This document shows positions 8,943-16,294 of a stretch of 64,000 nt of DNA, one piece after another (the stretch's first letter is position 1; the number at the start of each line of letters is the position of its first letter). A program made the position numbers and the translations under genes. The stretch lies in the NCBI GenBank assembly GCA_026390775.1, contig JAPLFF010000007.1:248001-312000 (forward strand), in the 5' to 3' direction. This DNA is from Ignavibacteriales bacterium (lineage in GTDB: Bacteria; Bacteroidota; Ignavibacteria; Ignavibacteriales; Melioribacteraceae). The notes beneath the pieces were generated by a model. The model was not told where the DNA came from, searched no databases, and saw only the letters and a list, made by a program, of their open reading frames with translations.

Positions 8943-9416
8943 TCATTTTAAATATTTTCTTAATTGTTGACGAACCCGAAATAGTTTTACTTTCACGTTA
9001 TCGATAGAGATTCCAAGTATCTCAGCCATTTCTTGATATGAATGACATGCATACTCACGCAAGTAAATCAGTTCATATTCTTCATGGCTTAGTCTCGACA
9101 TTGCATCGTTAAGTGAAATCTTATCTTCATATTTAGGCTCATAAGTTCTTAAGAAGTTTTCGTCAAGTGGTATTGGTTTGTTTGCTTTGCCGTTAAGTTT
9201 TTTAAAACAATAATTCCGTGTTATTGTCAAAAGCCATGTTTTGTAACTGCACTCACCGCGAAAGGAATCTTTACTATTGATATACTTAATAAAAACTTCT
9301 TGAAGAGCATCCTTTGCATCGTCGTAATCTTTAAGCAGACTCATTGAGTAGTTTAGAATGTCATTGGAATAAGAAGAAAACAATTCTTTTACAGTTTTTT
9401 CTTCTTCTCGTTTCAC
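8943..9416 (-). CDS. ECF (group 4) RNA polymerase sigma factor
   Basis: 157 residues, the normal length for an ECF sigma factor with only regions 2 and 4. Region 2 is recognisable from the stretch DYDDAKDALQEVFIKY through SYKTWLLTITRNYC; region 4 carries the helix-turn-helix SYQEMAEILGISIDNVKVKLFRVRQQL in the last 35 residues. Start is GTG. The next gene is its cognate zinc-finger anti-sigma factor. The upstream gap holds a TGTAAC and GTCTA pair typical of ECF-dependent promoters, which suggests autoregulation. The signal is probably envelope-related, judged from the membrane-bound anti-sigma and the exported third gene. Confidence 0.92.
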   Translation of the reverse strand: MKREEEKTVKELFSSYSNDILNYSMSLLKDYDDAKDALQEVFIKYINSKDSFRGECSYKTWLLTITRNYCFKKLNGKANKPIPLDENFLRTYEPKYEDKISLNDAMSRLSHEEYELIYLREYACHSYQEMAEILGISIDNVKVKLFRVRQQLRKYLK

Positions 9417-9442
9417 TTAAATCCTAAAATTGACTTTGTAAA

Positions 9443-9470
9443 TAGACCCCGTTTATGCAAATATGTTACA
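9443..9470 (-). promoter_or_regulatory. Candidate ECF-type autoregulatory promoter
   Basis: On the minus strand: TGTAAC (9470-9465), a spacer of 16-17 bp, then GGTCTA/GTCTA (ending at 9443), followed after about 26 bp by the GTG start of the ECF sigma gene. The AAC at -35 and GTC at -10 are general hallmarks of ECF promoters. Inference from motif and position. Confidence 0.4.
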
Positions 9471-9486
9471 ACAAATTGCAGGAAAA

Positions 9487-9813
9487 CTATTTCGCCCAGA
9501 CCTCGCCATCAACAACAGGGGTTACACAGATAATGGGTTTTTCCGGTACACGGAATTTTTCAAATATCTCTTCAAACAATTTGTATTGTAATCCTTGCGA
9601 TTCGATCTTGGAAAATTTTTTGTACGACATGAATTCGTCATTTTTATTCTGAGGTGCACTAAAATGAAATGAAGTACTTAAATCTTCCTTTGCACGTTCT
9701 TTCAGAAATTTTATTTTTTCTTTGTCGCTTCCTTCCATTTGGTATGACTTTGCTTTGAAAGCTGTAACAAAATTATTATCAATGATCAGGTAAATATTTA
9801 GAATCGTTTCCAA
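9487..9813 (-). CDS. Hypothetical protein, 108 residues
   Basis: Family not recognised. The start is a TTG at 9813 with AGGA about ten bases upstream, 8 bp after the stop of the membrane-protein gene, so the two are likely co-transcribed. The protein is soluble and mixed alpha/beta: it opens with short hydrophobic strands (ILNIYLIID), has a charged middle rich in Lys/Glu and ends in CVTPVVDGEVWAK. No signal peptide or membrane segment, no metal motif. It lies immediately upstream of the candidate ECF promoter. Confidence 0.6.
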   Translation of the reverse strand: METILNIYLIIDNNFVTAFKAKSYQMEGSDKEKIKFLKERAKEDLSTSFHFSAPQNKNDEFMSYKKFSKIESQGLQYKLFEEIFEKFRVPEKPIICVTPVVDGEVWAK

Positions 9814-9821
9814 TAAAAGTC

Positions 9822-10481
9822 CTATTTGGTTATTGTTTTGTTCTTCAGTACAAATATCATTAAGAATGTTGCAAAAACAAATGCGAGTTTACACAATAAA
9901 CTATCAACCGCTGTTATGAATGCCGGGATTGCTATAGCAAGAATCATTGACGGAATGAAAGTGAAAAGATACCCGAACAGAAATGTACGGGTGAGAGTTT
10001 TCTGGAGTGGATCGGTTTCTGCACCCCACTTCTTGTTAAGAATGATCATTGAAAAAATAATAGGTAAGTAATAGAATATTCCATACAAATCTCCAAGCGG
10101 GTAATGATATGATGCATACAGCACCGTGCATTTTGTAACTGCGAATTGTTCAATAACAAAAGGATAATAAATGATAAAGAATAATGCCGGAATGAAAACA
10201 AGCTTACTGTATTGAGATTCTTTTGCAAAAAATTTAATTACCGTGTACAATCCAAGCGGCGGAAGAAGAGATATATCAAAGAATGCGAGATAGATTAATA
10301 TTTGTTTCTGCAAACCTACAAAGCAAATCAAGAACTCAATGAACTGATAACCAAACAAAAGGAAAATCATCCCAATTACAAGTTTGTTTATAGAGTTCTT
10401 CTTAGCAAAGATTAGAAGATTAATAATGTAGAGTAATTCAACACATGCGATCAATAAGGAAATTATGCCGTCAAGTTTCAT
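9822..10481 (-). CDS. Seven-helix integral membrane protein, unknown function
   Basis: 219 residues, overwhelmingly hydrophobic, with about seven predicted membrane segments and short loops; the N-terminus lacks a cleavable signal. The layout resembles the 7TM sensory modules found before histidine kinases (7TMR/MASE-like), but no kinase, GGDEF or other output domain follows; the gene stops after the last helix and the neighbouring gene encodes a small soluble protein. ATG start. Function cannot be assigned from sequence; a two-gene unit with the following 108-residue protein is likely. Confidence 0.65.
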   Translation of the reverse strand: MKLDGIISLLIACVELLYIINLLIFAKKNSINKLVIGMIFLLFGYQFIEFLICFVGLQKQILIYLAFFDISLLPPLGLYTVIKFFAKESQYSKLVFIPALFFIIYYPFVIEQFAVTKCTVLYASYHYPLGDLYGIFYYLPIIFSMIILNKKWGAETDPLQKTLTRTFLFGYLFTFIPSMILAIAIPAFITAVDSLLCKLAFVFATFLMIFVLKNKTITK

Positions 10482-10511
10482 ACAGAACTCTCATTTTTAG
10501 AACTAAATTTT

Positions 10512-10637
10512 TTATAACCAATCAGAATATAATTCCGGTCTTCTATCTTTCAAGAATAATCTCCTTGCATGAGACTTACCATATTCACTCAAATCAAAAT
10601 TTCTTTCAAAAACCTTATCATTAATTTCATAATAGAG
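10512..10637 (-). pseudogene. Gene remnant in frame with, and directly after, the CDGSH gene
   Basis: Immediately after the CDGSH stop the same frame stays open for 41 codons and ends in TAA at 10512. The translation (YYEINDKVFERNFDLSEYG, then KSHARRLFLKDRRPELYSDWL) is amphipathic, looks like the end of a real soluble protein and is unlike random translation of AT-rich DNA. It has no start codon of its own in the usual place. It may be the tail of a decayed gene or a former C-terminal extension of the CDGSH protein cut off by a nonsense mutation. I do not recognise the family. Confidence 0.35.
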
Positions 10638-10874
10638 CTATAGAGCTCTATGCGTTCCGTCGCAGAATGGTTTTGTGAATGAATGTTTACAACCGCACCA
10701 AGCAACTTTTTTTTCTACAGTGATCTCTTCAATGAGCGGAGAGAATTCACTCCCTTTGTGAGAACCATCGCAAAATGGTTGACTATTTGATTTACCGCAT
10801 GCGCACCAATAATATTTTCCAGGCTGCATCGTCAAAACGATTGGCAATTTTTGAGCAATCTTTGGATCAGACAT
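10638..10874 (-). CDS. CDGSH iron-sulfur domain protein (two motifs)
   Basis: A 78-residue protein made of two tandem CDGSH cores. The first reads CACGKS..PFCDGSH, the second CGCKHS..PFCDGTH, each with the 3-Cys/1-His ligand set that binds a redox-active, acid-labile [2Fe-2S] cluster as in mitoNEET-type proteins. Nothing else is present besides a short N-terminus, which is usual for the small double-CDGSH bacterial family. It probably works as an electron or Fe-S carrier in the cytoplasm, partner unknown. ATG with GGAGAA just upstream, 14 bp after the stop of a small lipoprotein gene. Confidence 0.92.
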   Translation of the reverse strand: MSDPKIAQKLPIVLTMQPGKYYWCACGKSNSQPFCDGSHKGSEFSPLIEEITVEKKVAWCGCKHSFTKPFCDGTHRAL

Positions 10875-10888
10875 AAATTCTCCTTGAT

Positions 10889-11191
10889 TTATTTTAATTC
10901 TCGTATCTCAAGAATTTCGATTATCGCACCCCACATATGAAAGCTTGCCATCTCTTTTTTCTCTACATATTTAAAGTAGATTCGTTTACCGTCAACTTGA
11001 AATTCTTTTGATAGATTGAGCGGGTCAAGATTTTTATTATCATCTGTTGTGATTCCATAAAATCCGCCTTCAAGAGAAATATATTTAACTGTTCCGGTTG
11101 TGAATTTAACATCGGATTCAAGTGATGAGCATGAAATTGATAAAAGGAAAACAACCGTCACCAGAAAAATATTTTTCACCGGAAGTTTCAT
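10889..11191 (-). CDS. Small lipoprotein of unknown function
   Basis: 100 residues. The signal peptide (MKLPVKNIF then a Val/Leu/Ser core) ends in the lipobox ISC, giving a lipidated Cys about residue 21. The mature domain is a small beta-rich fold with GTVKYISLEGGFYGI, a conserved-looking LNLSKEF and a C-terminal ASFHMWGAIIEI. I have the impression of a widespread small uncharacterised family but cannot name it. Located between a 12-bp inverted repeat on its upstream side and the CDGSH gene downstream. Confidence 0.75.
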   Translation of the reverse strand: MKLPVKNIFLVTVVFLLSISCSSLESDVKFTTGTVKYISLEGGFYGITTDDNKNLDPLNLSKEFQVDGKRIYFKYVEKKEMASFHMWGAIIEILEIRELK

Positions 11192-11207
11192 GGTTTAATT
11201 TATTAAA

Positions 11208-11255
11208 GTAGGGACAACTTCACACCAAAGGTTGACAAGCGCGAGTTGTCCCTAC
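11208..11255. repeat. Inverted repeat between fumC and a lipoprotein gene
   Basis: Perfect 12-bp arms GTAGGGACAACT (11208-11219) and AGTTGTCCCTAC (11244-11255) enclose 24 bp. No U-run follows on the minus strand beyond ATTAA-type sequence. The GTAGGGACA ends resemble short palindromic dispersed elements; it could also act as a processing or termination hairpin for fumC, whose stop is 7 bp away. Confidence 0.6.
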
Positions 11256-11261
11256 AATTAA

Positions 11262-12653
11262 TTATTTTTTTGTACCAATCATCTTTTCAGGACGAACAAC
11301 TTCATCAAATTTTTCTGCAGTTAATAGACCGAGTTCAAGTACAGCTTCTTTCAAAGTTTTATTTTCTTTGTGAGCTTTCTTGGCAACTTTCGCAGCATTA
11401 TCGTAACCAATAACCGGATTCAAAGAAGTAACCAGCATCAATGAATTTTCGAGGTGTCTCTTGATATTGATTTCATTGGCTGTAATGCCTTCCACACAAT
11501 GTTCGCTGAAACTTTCGCAAGCATCTGCAATTAATTTTATTGATTGAAGAACGTTGAATGCTATAACCGGCATAAAAACATTCAGTTCAAAATTTCCACT
11601 TGAACCGGCAATGTTTATAGTTACATCATTCCCGAAAACTTGAGTACAAACCATCGTCATAGCTTCGCATTGCGTTGGATTAACTTTTCCGGGCATGATT
11701 GAACTGCCAGGTTCGTTTTCCGGTAAAGAGATTTCACCTATTCCGCATCTCGGTCCGGAACCAAGCCAACGGATATCATTTGATATTTTTAATAATGAAG
11801 CACCAAGTGTTTTTAGTACACCGCTTATTTCTACTAAAGCATCTTTTGCCGCCATCGCTTCATATTTATTCGGTGCGGTTTTGAATGGCTTTCCGGTTAG
11901 TTTAGAAATTGTCTCAGCAACTTTAACTGCATAATCGGGATGAGCATTTAATCCTGTACCTACAGCAGTTCCGCCAAGAGGAATTTCGTATAATCTTTTT
12001 AGTGAATCACTAATACGTGCTAATCCGTTTGTTAATTGTTGAACGTAGCCCGAAAATTCATGACCAAGTGTAAGTGGAGTTGCATCCATTAAATGTGTTC
12101 TGCCGATTTTGATTATGTCTTTAAATTCTTTTGCTTTTGCATCTAATGAATCGCGCAACTTTGTTACCATAGGAATTAATCGGCGATGAATTTCTTCTAC
12201 CGCTGCAACATGAATTGATGTTGGGAAAGCATCATTAGTTGATTGAGCTTTGTTCACATCATCATTCGGATGGATCGGCTTTTTGCTACCCATAACTCCG
12301 CCTGCCATTTCGATCGCACGATTGGAGATAACTTCGTTTGCATTCATGTTTGTTTGAGTACCACTTCCGGTTTGCCAAACAACTAAAGGAAAATGATCAT
12401 TCAATTTTCCTTCAATAACTTCATCAGCTGCTTTTACAATCAAATCAAGTTTGTCCTTAGGTAAAATTCCTAATTCATTGTTAGTGATTGCTGCAGCTTT
12501 TTTTACAATACCCAGCGCTCTAATCATCTCAGCAGGAAATCTTTCTCCGCCAATTTTAAAATTCATTAACGATCTTGCTGTCTGCGCGCCATAATACTTA
12601 TCAACGGGGACTTTCATTTCACCCATAGTATCGGTTTCAATTCTGTATTCCAT
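11262..12653 (-). CDS. fumC: Class II fumarate hydratase
   Basis: 463 residues, the usual length for the iron-independent homotetrameric fumarase that interconverts fumarate and L-malate in the TCA cycle. The superfamily signature [10 protein letters not shown] sits at residues 316-325, with the catalytic flexible SS loop serine. [14 protein letters not shown] (about 96-109) and the active-site [14 protein letters not shown] (about 184-197) match the FumC subgroup rather than aspartase or argininosuccinate lyase. ATG with GGAGCT ribosome-binding site; a promoter candidate lies in the 104-bp gap before it. Appears monocistronic. Confidence 0.95.
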   Translation of the reverse strand: MEYRIETDTMGEMKVPVDKYYGAQTARSLMNFKIGGERFPAEMIRALGIVKKAAAITNNELGILPKDKLDLIVKAADEVIEGKLNDHFPLVVWQTGSGTQTNMNANEVISNRAIEMAGGVMGSKKPIHPNDDVNKAQSTNDAFPTSIHVAAVEEIHRRLIPMVTKLRDSLDAKAKEFKDIIKIGRTHLMDATPLTLGHEFSGYVQQLTNGLARISDSLKRLYEIPLGGTAVGTGLNAHPDYAVKVAETISKLTGKPFKTAPNKYEAMAAKDALVEISGVLKTLGASLLKISNDIRWLGSGPRCGIGEISLPENEPGSSIMPGKVNPTQCEAMTMVCTQVFGNDVTINIAGSSGNFELNVFMPVIAFNVLQSIKLIADACESFSEHCVEGITANEINIKRHLENSLMLVTSLNPVIGYDNAAKVAKKAHKENKTLKEAVLELGLLTAEKFDEVVRPEKMIGTKK

Positions 12654-12685
12654 TTTAGCTCCAATAGGTTTTTGTTTGCTTTGTC

Positions 12686-12714
12686 AAATTAATAGAATAT
12701 GGTTTTATTATCAA
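12686..12714 (-). promoter_or_regulatory. Candidate fumC promoter
   Basis: Minus strand TTGATA (12714-12709), 17-bp spacer, TAATTT (12691-12686), about 32 bp ahead of the fumC ATG in a gene-free gap. Motif match only. Confidence 0.4.
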
Positions 12715-12757
12715 CGAGGTTTTAGGTAAGATTTGAGCGGTTAAGAATGAATCTAAA

Positions 12758-13471
12758 TTATTGTTCTCCAATTGTCTCTACACGTCTTGCACCGACAAAA
12801 CGTTTTTTGTAGTATGCATCTTCAAGAGAAGAGACAGTAACACCAATTGAACGGCTTGCGTGTACAAATTGATTTTCACCGAGATAAATTCCTACATGAC
12901 CCGGAAAAGATCTTTTTGTAGTATTGAAGAAAACCAGGTCGCCGAATTTCAATTCATCCATAGAAATTTTTTCTCCGGCAGAATATTGCTCACTTGCTGA
13001 TCGTGGAATTTCGATAGCAAGAGAATTTTGATAAACTTGCAAAGTAAAGGCAGAACAATCCATTCCTTTTTGCGTATTGCCGCCATATTTGTAAGGCGTT
13101 TCTAAATATTTAATCACTTCGAACAAAACTTTTTCGCGTGGTGTAAGAGCAACATTGAATGTTTTTAGTTTTTCAAAGTGAGATACAAAATTTGTTTTAT
13201 CAACGGGATTTTCTTCAACCGGTATTTCATCAAATTCAGCCGAAGTATCTGCAGGTAGATCATTAAAAATAATTCGCTCGTTTTTAGGTGTTGTGCGTGA
13301 ATATCTTTTTGTTGTATCTGAGGATTCAAATCTCGGATTTGAATTACCGTTTCTATCACTTTTACTTTGCTTAAATCTTTGTGTACTTGAAGAAGAAGAA
13401 CAACCGCTGAAGATCATGAATACAAAAACTGAACAAATAATTTTTTTGAAAATTCTGTTGAGTATAATCAT
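12758..13471 (-). CDS. NlpC/P60-family cell-wall peptidase lipoprotein
   Basis: About 237 residues. A lipoprotein signal ends in FSGC (lipidated Cys at residue 24), followed by a Ser/Arg/Asn-rich linker of roughly 80 residues and a C-terminal NlpC/P60 cysteine-peptidase domain. Catalytic residues visible: C139 in GMDCSAF, H192 in GHVGIYLG, and H204 in FVHAS. Such enzymes cut stem-peptide bonds in peptidoglycan during growth and remodelling. I chose the ATG at 13471; a TTG two codons upstream also exists. It follows the primary sigma gene by 8 bp or less and is likely in the same transcript. Confidence 0.9.
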   Translation of the reverse strand: MIILNRIFKKIICSVFVFMIFSGCSSSSSTQRFKQSKSDRNGNSNPRFESSDTTKRYSRTTPKNERIIFNDLPADTSAEFDEIPVEENPVDKTNFVSHFEKLKTFNVALTPREKVLFEVIKYLETPYKYGGNTQKGMDCSAFTLQVYQNSLAIEIPRSASEQYSAGEKISMDELKFGDLVFFNTTKRSFPGHVGIYLGENQFVHASRSIGVTVSSLEDAYYKKRFVGARRVETIGEQ

Positions 13472-13479
13472 AAGCAAAC

Positions 13480-14334
13480 TTAACCTAAGTAAGATCTTAA
13501 ATTTTTACTGCGAGATGCATGTCGTAATCTTCTAATTGCTTTTTCTTTTATTTGACGAACGCGCTCGCGGGTTAGATTAAATTTCTCGCCGATTTCTTCA
13601 AGTGTAAGAGAATGTTCCTTATTCAGTCCGAAATAAAGTTTTATTACTTCACCTTCCCTTTCAGAAAGAGTAGAAAGCGCCCGCTCAATTTCACTTCGTA
13701 GAGATTCCGACATTAGTGTGAAATCCGGTGATGGCTCCTCATCATTTTCAAGAATATCAAGCAACCGATTTTCCTCACCTTGATTAAACGGTGCATCCAT
13801 TGAAACAGCACGTCCCGCAATTTTTAGAGTATCTGAAACTTCACTTATATCCATATCAAGTTCTTGTGCAAGTTCATGTGCATTCGGCTCACGTTCATAT
13901 TCCTGCTCAAGATTGCTGTAAGCTTTCCCGATCTTGTTCAATGCACCAACTCTATTTAATGGTAATCTTACAATCCTTGATTGTTCCGCCAATGCTTGAA
14001 GAATAGATTGACGAATCCACCAAACAGCATACGAAATAAATTTGAATCCGCGCGTTTCATCAAATCTTTTTGCCGCTTTAATCAAACCCAAATTACCTTC
14101 ATTAATCAAATCGCCAAGCGAGAGCCCTTGATTTTGATATTGTTTAGCAACCGAAACAACAAACCGTAAATTTGCTTTAACTAATTTTTCTAATGCCAAC
14201 GAATCATTTTTTCTTATTCTTATTGCCAGTTCAATTTCGTCGTCTGGTGTTAATAGATCTACTTTACCAATTTCTTGAAGATATTTATCTAAAGATTGAC
14301 TTTCTCTATTAGTGTATTGTTTTGTGATTTTCAA
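13480..14334 (-). CDS. rpoD: Primary sigma factor (RpoD/SigA), short FCB type
   Basis: 284 residues holding regions 1.2 to 4.2 but no region 1.1, as in Bacteroidota and Chlorobi housekeeping sigma factors. It opens with the lineage-typical [19 protein letters not shown] (first residue from TTG). Region 2.3-2.4 includes [29 protein letters not shown] and region 4.2 ends [22 protein letters not shown]. No in-frame ATG is available near the start: the initiator is TTG at 14334 with GGAG properly spaced, and an in-frame stop lies upstream. It begins 13 bp after the second BMC-P gene, so the three are probably one operon, with the NlpC/P60 gene behind. Confidence 0.93.
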   Translation of the reverse strand: MKITKQYTNRESQSLDKYLQEIGKVDLLTPDDEIELAIRIRKNDSLALEKLVKANLRFVVSVAKQYQNQGLSLGDLINEGNLGLIKAAKRFDETRGFKFISYAVWWIRQSILQALAEQSRIVRLPLNRVGALNKIGKAYSNLEQEYEREPNAHELAQELDMDISEVSDTLKIAGRAVSMDAPFNQGEENRLLDILENDEEPSPDFTLMSESLRSEIERALSTLSEREGEVIKLYFGLNKEHSLTLEEIGEKFNLTRERVRQIKEKAIRRLRHASRSKNLRSYLG

Positions 14335-14347
14335 AATTACATCTCCG

Positions 14348-14617
14348 CTAGGATTCTATATTAATTGAATCAACAATTCCAACGATTGAAGCATCAACCG
14401 GAGCCATATCAACATCAAGAGGTATAACAGCTTCGCTTGCTGTTACGTAATAAATTATTTCTCCTGAACCGGCTCCAACCGTATCTAAAGCAATAATCGG
14501 TTCTCCAATATTTTTCCCCTCGGAATTAATTGGCTGGACAAACAGCATTTTATAGCCTGTAACAGCATCATCTTTTCTTGTTGCCCAAATAGTCCCTATG
14601 ATTTTGCCAAGCTGCAT
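14348..14617 (-). CDS. Bacterial microcompartment vertex protein (BMC-P, EutN/CcmL family)
   Basis: 89 residues, the full length of an EutN/CcmL protein. Diagnostic pieces: [16 protein letters not shown] at the N-terminus, the turn VGAGSGE and the C-terminal [12 protein letters not shown]. Family members form pentamers that cap the vertices of protein-shelled organelles. ATG start, overlapping the stop of the preceding paralogue by 1 bp (TGATG), so the two are translationally coupled. No hexameric shell protein (BMC-H/T), aldolase or aldehyde dehydrogenase of a compartment is present in the window; the next gene is the primary sigma factor. Confidence 0.92.
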   Translation of the reverse strand: MQLGKIIGTIWATRKDDAVTGYKMLFVQPINSEGKNIGEPIIALDTVGAGSGEIIYYVTASEAVIPLDVDMAPVDASIVGIVDSINIES

Positions 14618-14916
14618 CAGAACACAACGGTTTCTTTTTGTTTATCTTTTACTGAGATATCAAGTTTATCAACAATAGCCATAATTACTGCATCCACAGG
14701 TTTATTTTTTGTAAATGCTGTTTGGCGTGCGGAACTGCCTTGTGCAACAATTACTATTTCACCAACCCCAGCACCAACAGAATCAACTGCGATCACTGTT
14801 GATTCTTTCGGTTTATATTCCAGATCAATGTGACGAACTATTAAAAATTTGGCTCCGACCAGATTTTCATCTTTACGCGTCGACCATACAGTTCCAATAA
14901 CTTTACCGAGTATCAA
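14617..14916 (-). CDS. Bacterial microcompartment vertex protein (BMC-P), second copy
   Basis: 99 residues, clearly a paralogue of the gene that follows: ILGKVIGTVWSTRKDENLVG at the start, VGAGVGE in the middle and VDAVIMAIVDKL near the end, then a 13-residue polar tail the other copy lacks. Start is TTG with GAGGAT spaced about 8 bp before it; the apparent ATG just upstream runs into a stop. Two divergent BMC-P proteins usually mean a shell with different vertex types, or mixed pentamers. A remnant of a PIN-domain gene precedes it by 10 bp. Confidence 0.9.
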   Translation of the reverse strand: MILGKVIGTVWSTRKDENLVGAKFLIVRHIDLEYKPKESTVIAVDSVGAGVGEIVIVAQGSSARQTAFTKNKPVDAVIMAIVDKLDISVKDKQKETVVF

Positions 14917-14926
14917 ATCATCCTCT

Positions 14927-15103
14927 CTATTCTAATGATGTAATAATTTTAATTCCGCTCTCTTTATATCTGTAACTATCGTTTGTAAAAATAGGAAGTT
15001 TATTGTTTTTTGCAACTGAACAAACAATTGCGTCACGTGTGGTCGCAACTTTATTAAAAAAATCTGTAATGTTCAAACCGAAACAAGATAATTGACGGTT
15101 GTT
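14927..15103 (-). pseudogene. PIN-domain (VapC-like) C-terminal remnant
   Basis: An open stretch of 58 codons plus stop with no ATG. The translation TTRDAIVCSVAKNNKLPIFTND, read in two pieces TTRDAIVCSVA and KNNKLPIFTND, followed by GIKIITSLE, matches the C-terminal third of PIN-domain ribonucleases, including the conserved Asp of the RDA segment and the TND turn. The N-terminal part with the first acidic residues is missing: upstream comes a stop codon and then the end of deoB. Best read as a leftover of a toxin-type gene. A TTG-started small protein cannot be fully excluded. Confidence 0.5.
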
Positions 15104-15113
15104 TTAGTTTGCT

Positions 15114-16277
15114 TTATTCATTCAAAAAACTTGTCCCTTTCAAATCATTATTGATCTTAAAATAATGTGCAACTGTTTGAGCAACATCAGAAAAGGTTTT
15201 ACGTGTGCCTAAATTTTTACCTTGAATATTTTTTCTATAATAGAGAAGAGGTACATATTCCCGGGTATGATCTGTGCTTATATCGGTCGGGTCATTACCA
15301 TGATCGGCTGTTAGGATTAAACGGTCTGTTTCATCAAGACAGTTTACGATCTCGGGTAATCGTGTATCAAATTCTTTAAGAGCGTTGTGAAGTCCTTCGG
15401 GATCGTTTCGATGTCCGTAGTAAACATCAAAATCTACAAGATTTGTGAAAATGAAAGATCCTTTAACATTTTTTGCTGTCTCGATTATTTTTTCAATTCC
15501 CTCTTGATTTGATTTTGTTTTCAGTTTGTGTTTTATCCCCTGGTAATTGAATAGATCATTTACTTTCCCGATTGCATAGGTTTCAATTCCATCATTCAAA
15601 CAATAATCCAATATTGTTGGTGATGGCGGATCAAGAGAAAAGTCTTTTCGATTTGTTGTACGGGTATAATTTCCTTCCGTCCCGATAAATGGTCTCGCTA
15701 TAATTCTTCCAACAGCATCTTTACCAACAAAAACTTTTTCACGTGAGATTGAACAGATTTCATAAAGTTTATTTAATGGAATTATTTCTTCATGTGCTGC
15801 AATCTGAAAAACAGAATCAGCAGAAGTGTAGACAATCGGGTATCCGGTTCTTACATGTTCCGCACCGAGGTCCTTAATAATTTCTGTTCCCGATGCGGCA
15901 TAATTCCCTAGAATATCTTTTAAGCCTGTAGCATTTAAAAATCTATTGATAAGTTCTTGTGGAAAACCATTAGGATAAAACGGAAATTCAATCTCTACTT
16001 TTAATCCGCCTAATTCCCAATGCCCGGTGGTAGAATCTTTTCCATGAGAGATCTCTGATAACTTTCCATAAGAAGCTAATGGTTGGTTTTGTGCTTTAAT
16101 ACCAAGTATAGGATTAATATTGCCTAATCCAAATTGTTCTAGATTAGGTAGATTCAAACCGCCAAGACGATTTGCCATATTGCCAAGTGTATTGCTTCCT
16201 TGATCTGAATAATTTTTAGCATCGGGCAGTTCACCAATCCCGATACCATCGAGAACTATAACAAAGAAATTGTTCAC
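15114..16277 (-). CDS. deoB: Phosphopentomutase
   Basis: 387 residues, alkaline-phosphatase-superfamily metalloenzyme that interconverts (deoxy)ribose 1- and 5-phosphate in nucleoside salvage. The N-terminus IVLDGIGIGELPDA supplies the first metal Asp; the acceptor Thr lies in GSNTLGNMA; further metal ligands are in LTADHGNDPT and STDHTREYVPLL. The SKDSTTGHWE segment, here HGKDSTTGHWELGG, is typical for DeoB. Start is GTG at 16277, 17 bp after the stop of the GAF/GGDEF gene, so the two may share a transcript. The usual deo partners (deoA/C/D) are not next to it. Confidence 0.95.
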   Translation of the reverse strand: MNNFFVIVLDGIGIGELPDAKNYSDQGSNTLGNMANRLGGLNLPNLEQFGLGNINPILGIKAQNQPLASYGKLSEISHGKDSTTGHWELGGLKVEIEFPFYPNGFPQELINRFLNATGLKDILGNYAASGTEIIKDLGAEHVRTGYPIVYTSADSVFQIAAHEEIIPLNKLYEICSISREKVFVGKDAVGRIIARPFIGTEGNYTRTTNRKDFSLDPPSPTILDYCLNDGIETYAIGKVNDLFNYQGIKHKLKTKSNQEGIEKIIETAKNVKGSFIFTNLVDFDVYYGHRNDPEGLHNALKEFDTRLPEIVNCLDETDRLILTADHGNDPTDISTDHTREYVPLLYYRKNIQGKNLGTRKTFSDVAQTVAHYFKINNDLKGTSFLNE

Positions 16278-16294
16278 CAGGGTACTTTCGAATG

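Noticed and set aside
14348-16277. A complete deoxyribose or sugar-type microcompartment locus built around deoB and BMC-P
   Set aside because: No shell hexamer, aldolase (deoC) or aldehyde dehydrogenase lies within the window, so a compartment locus here is not supported.
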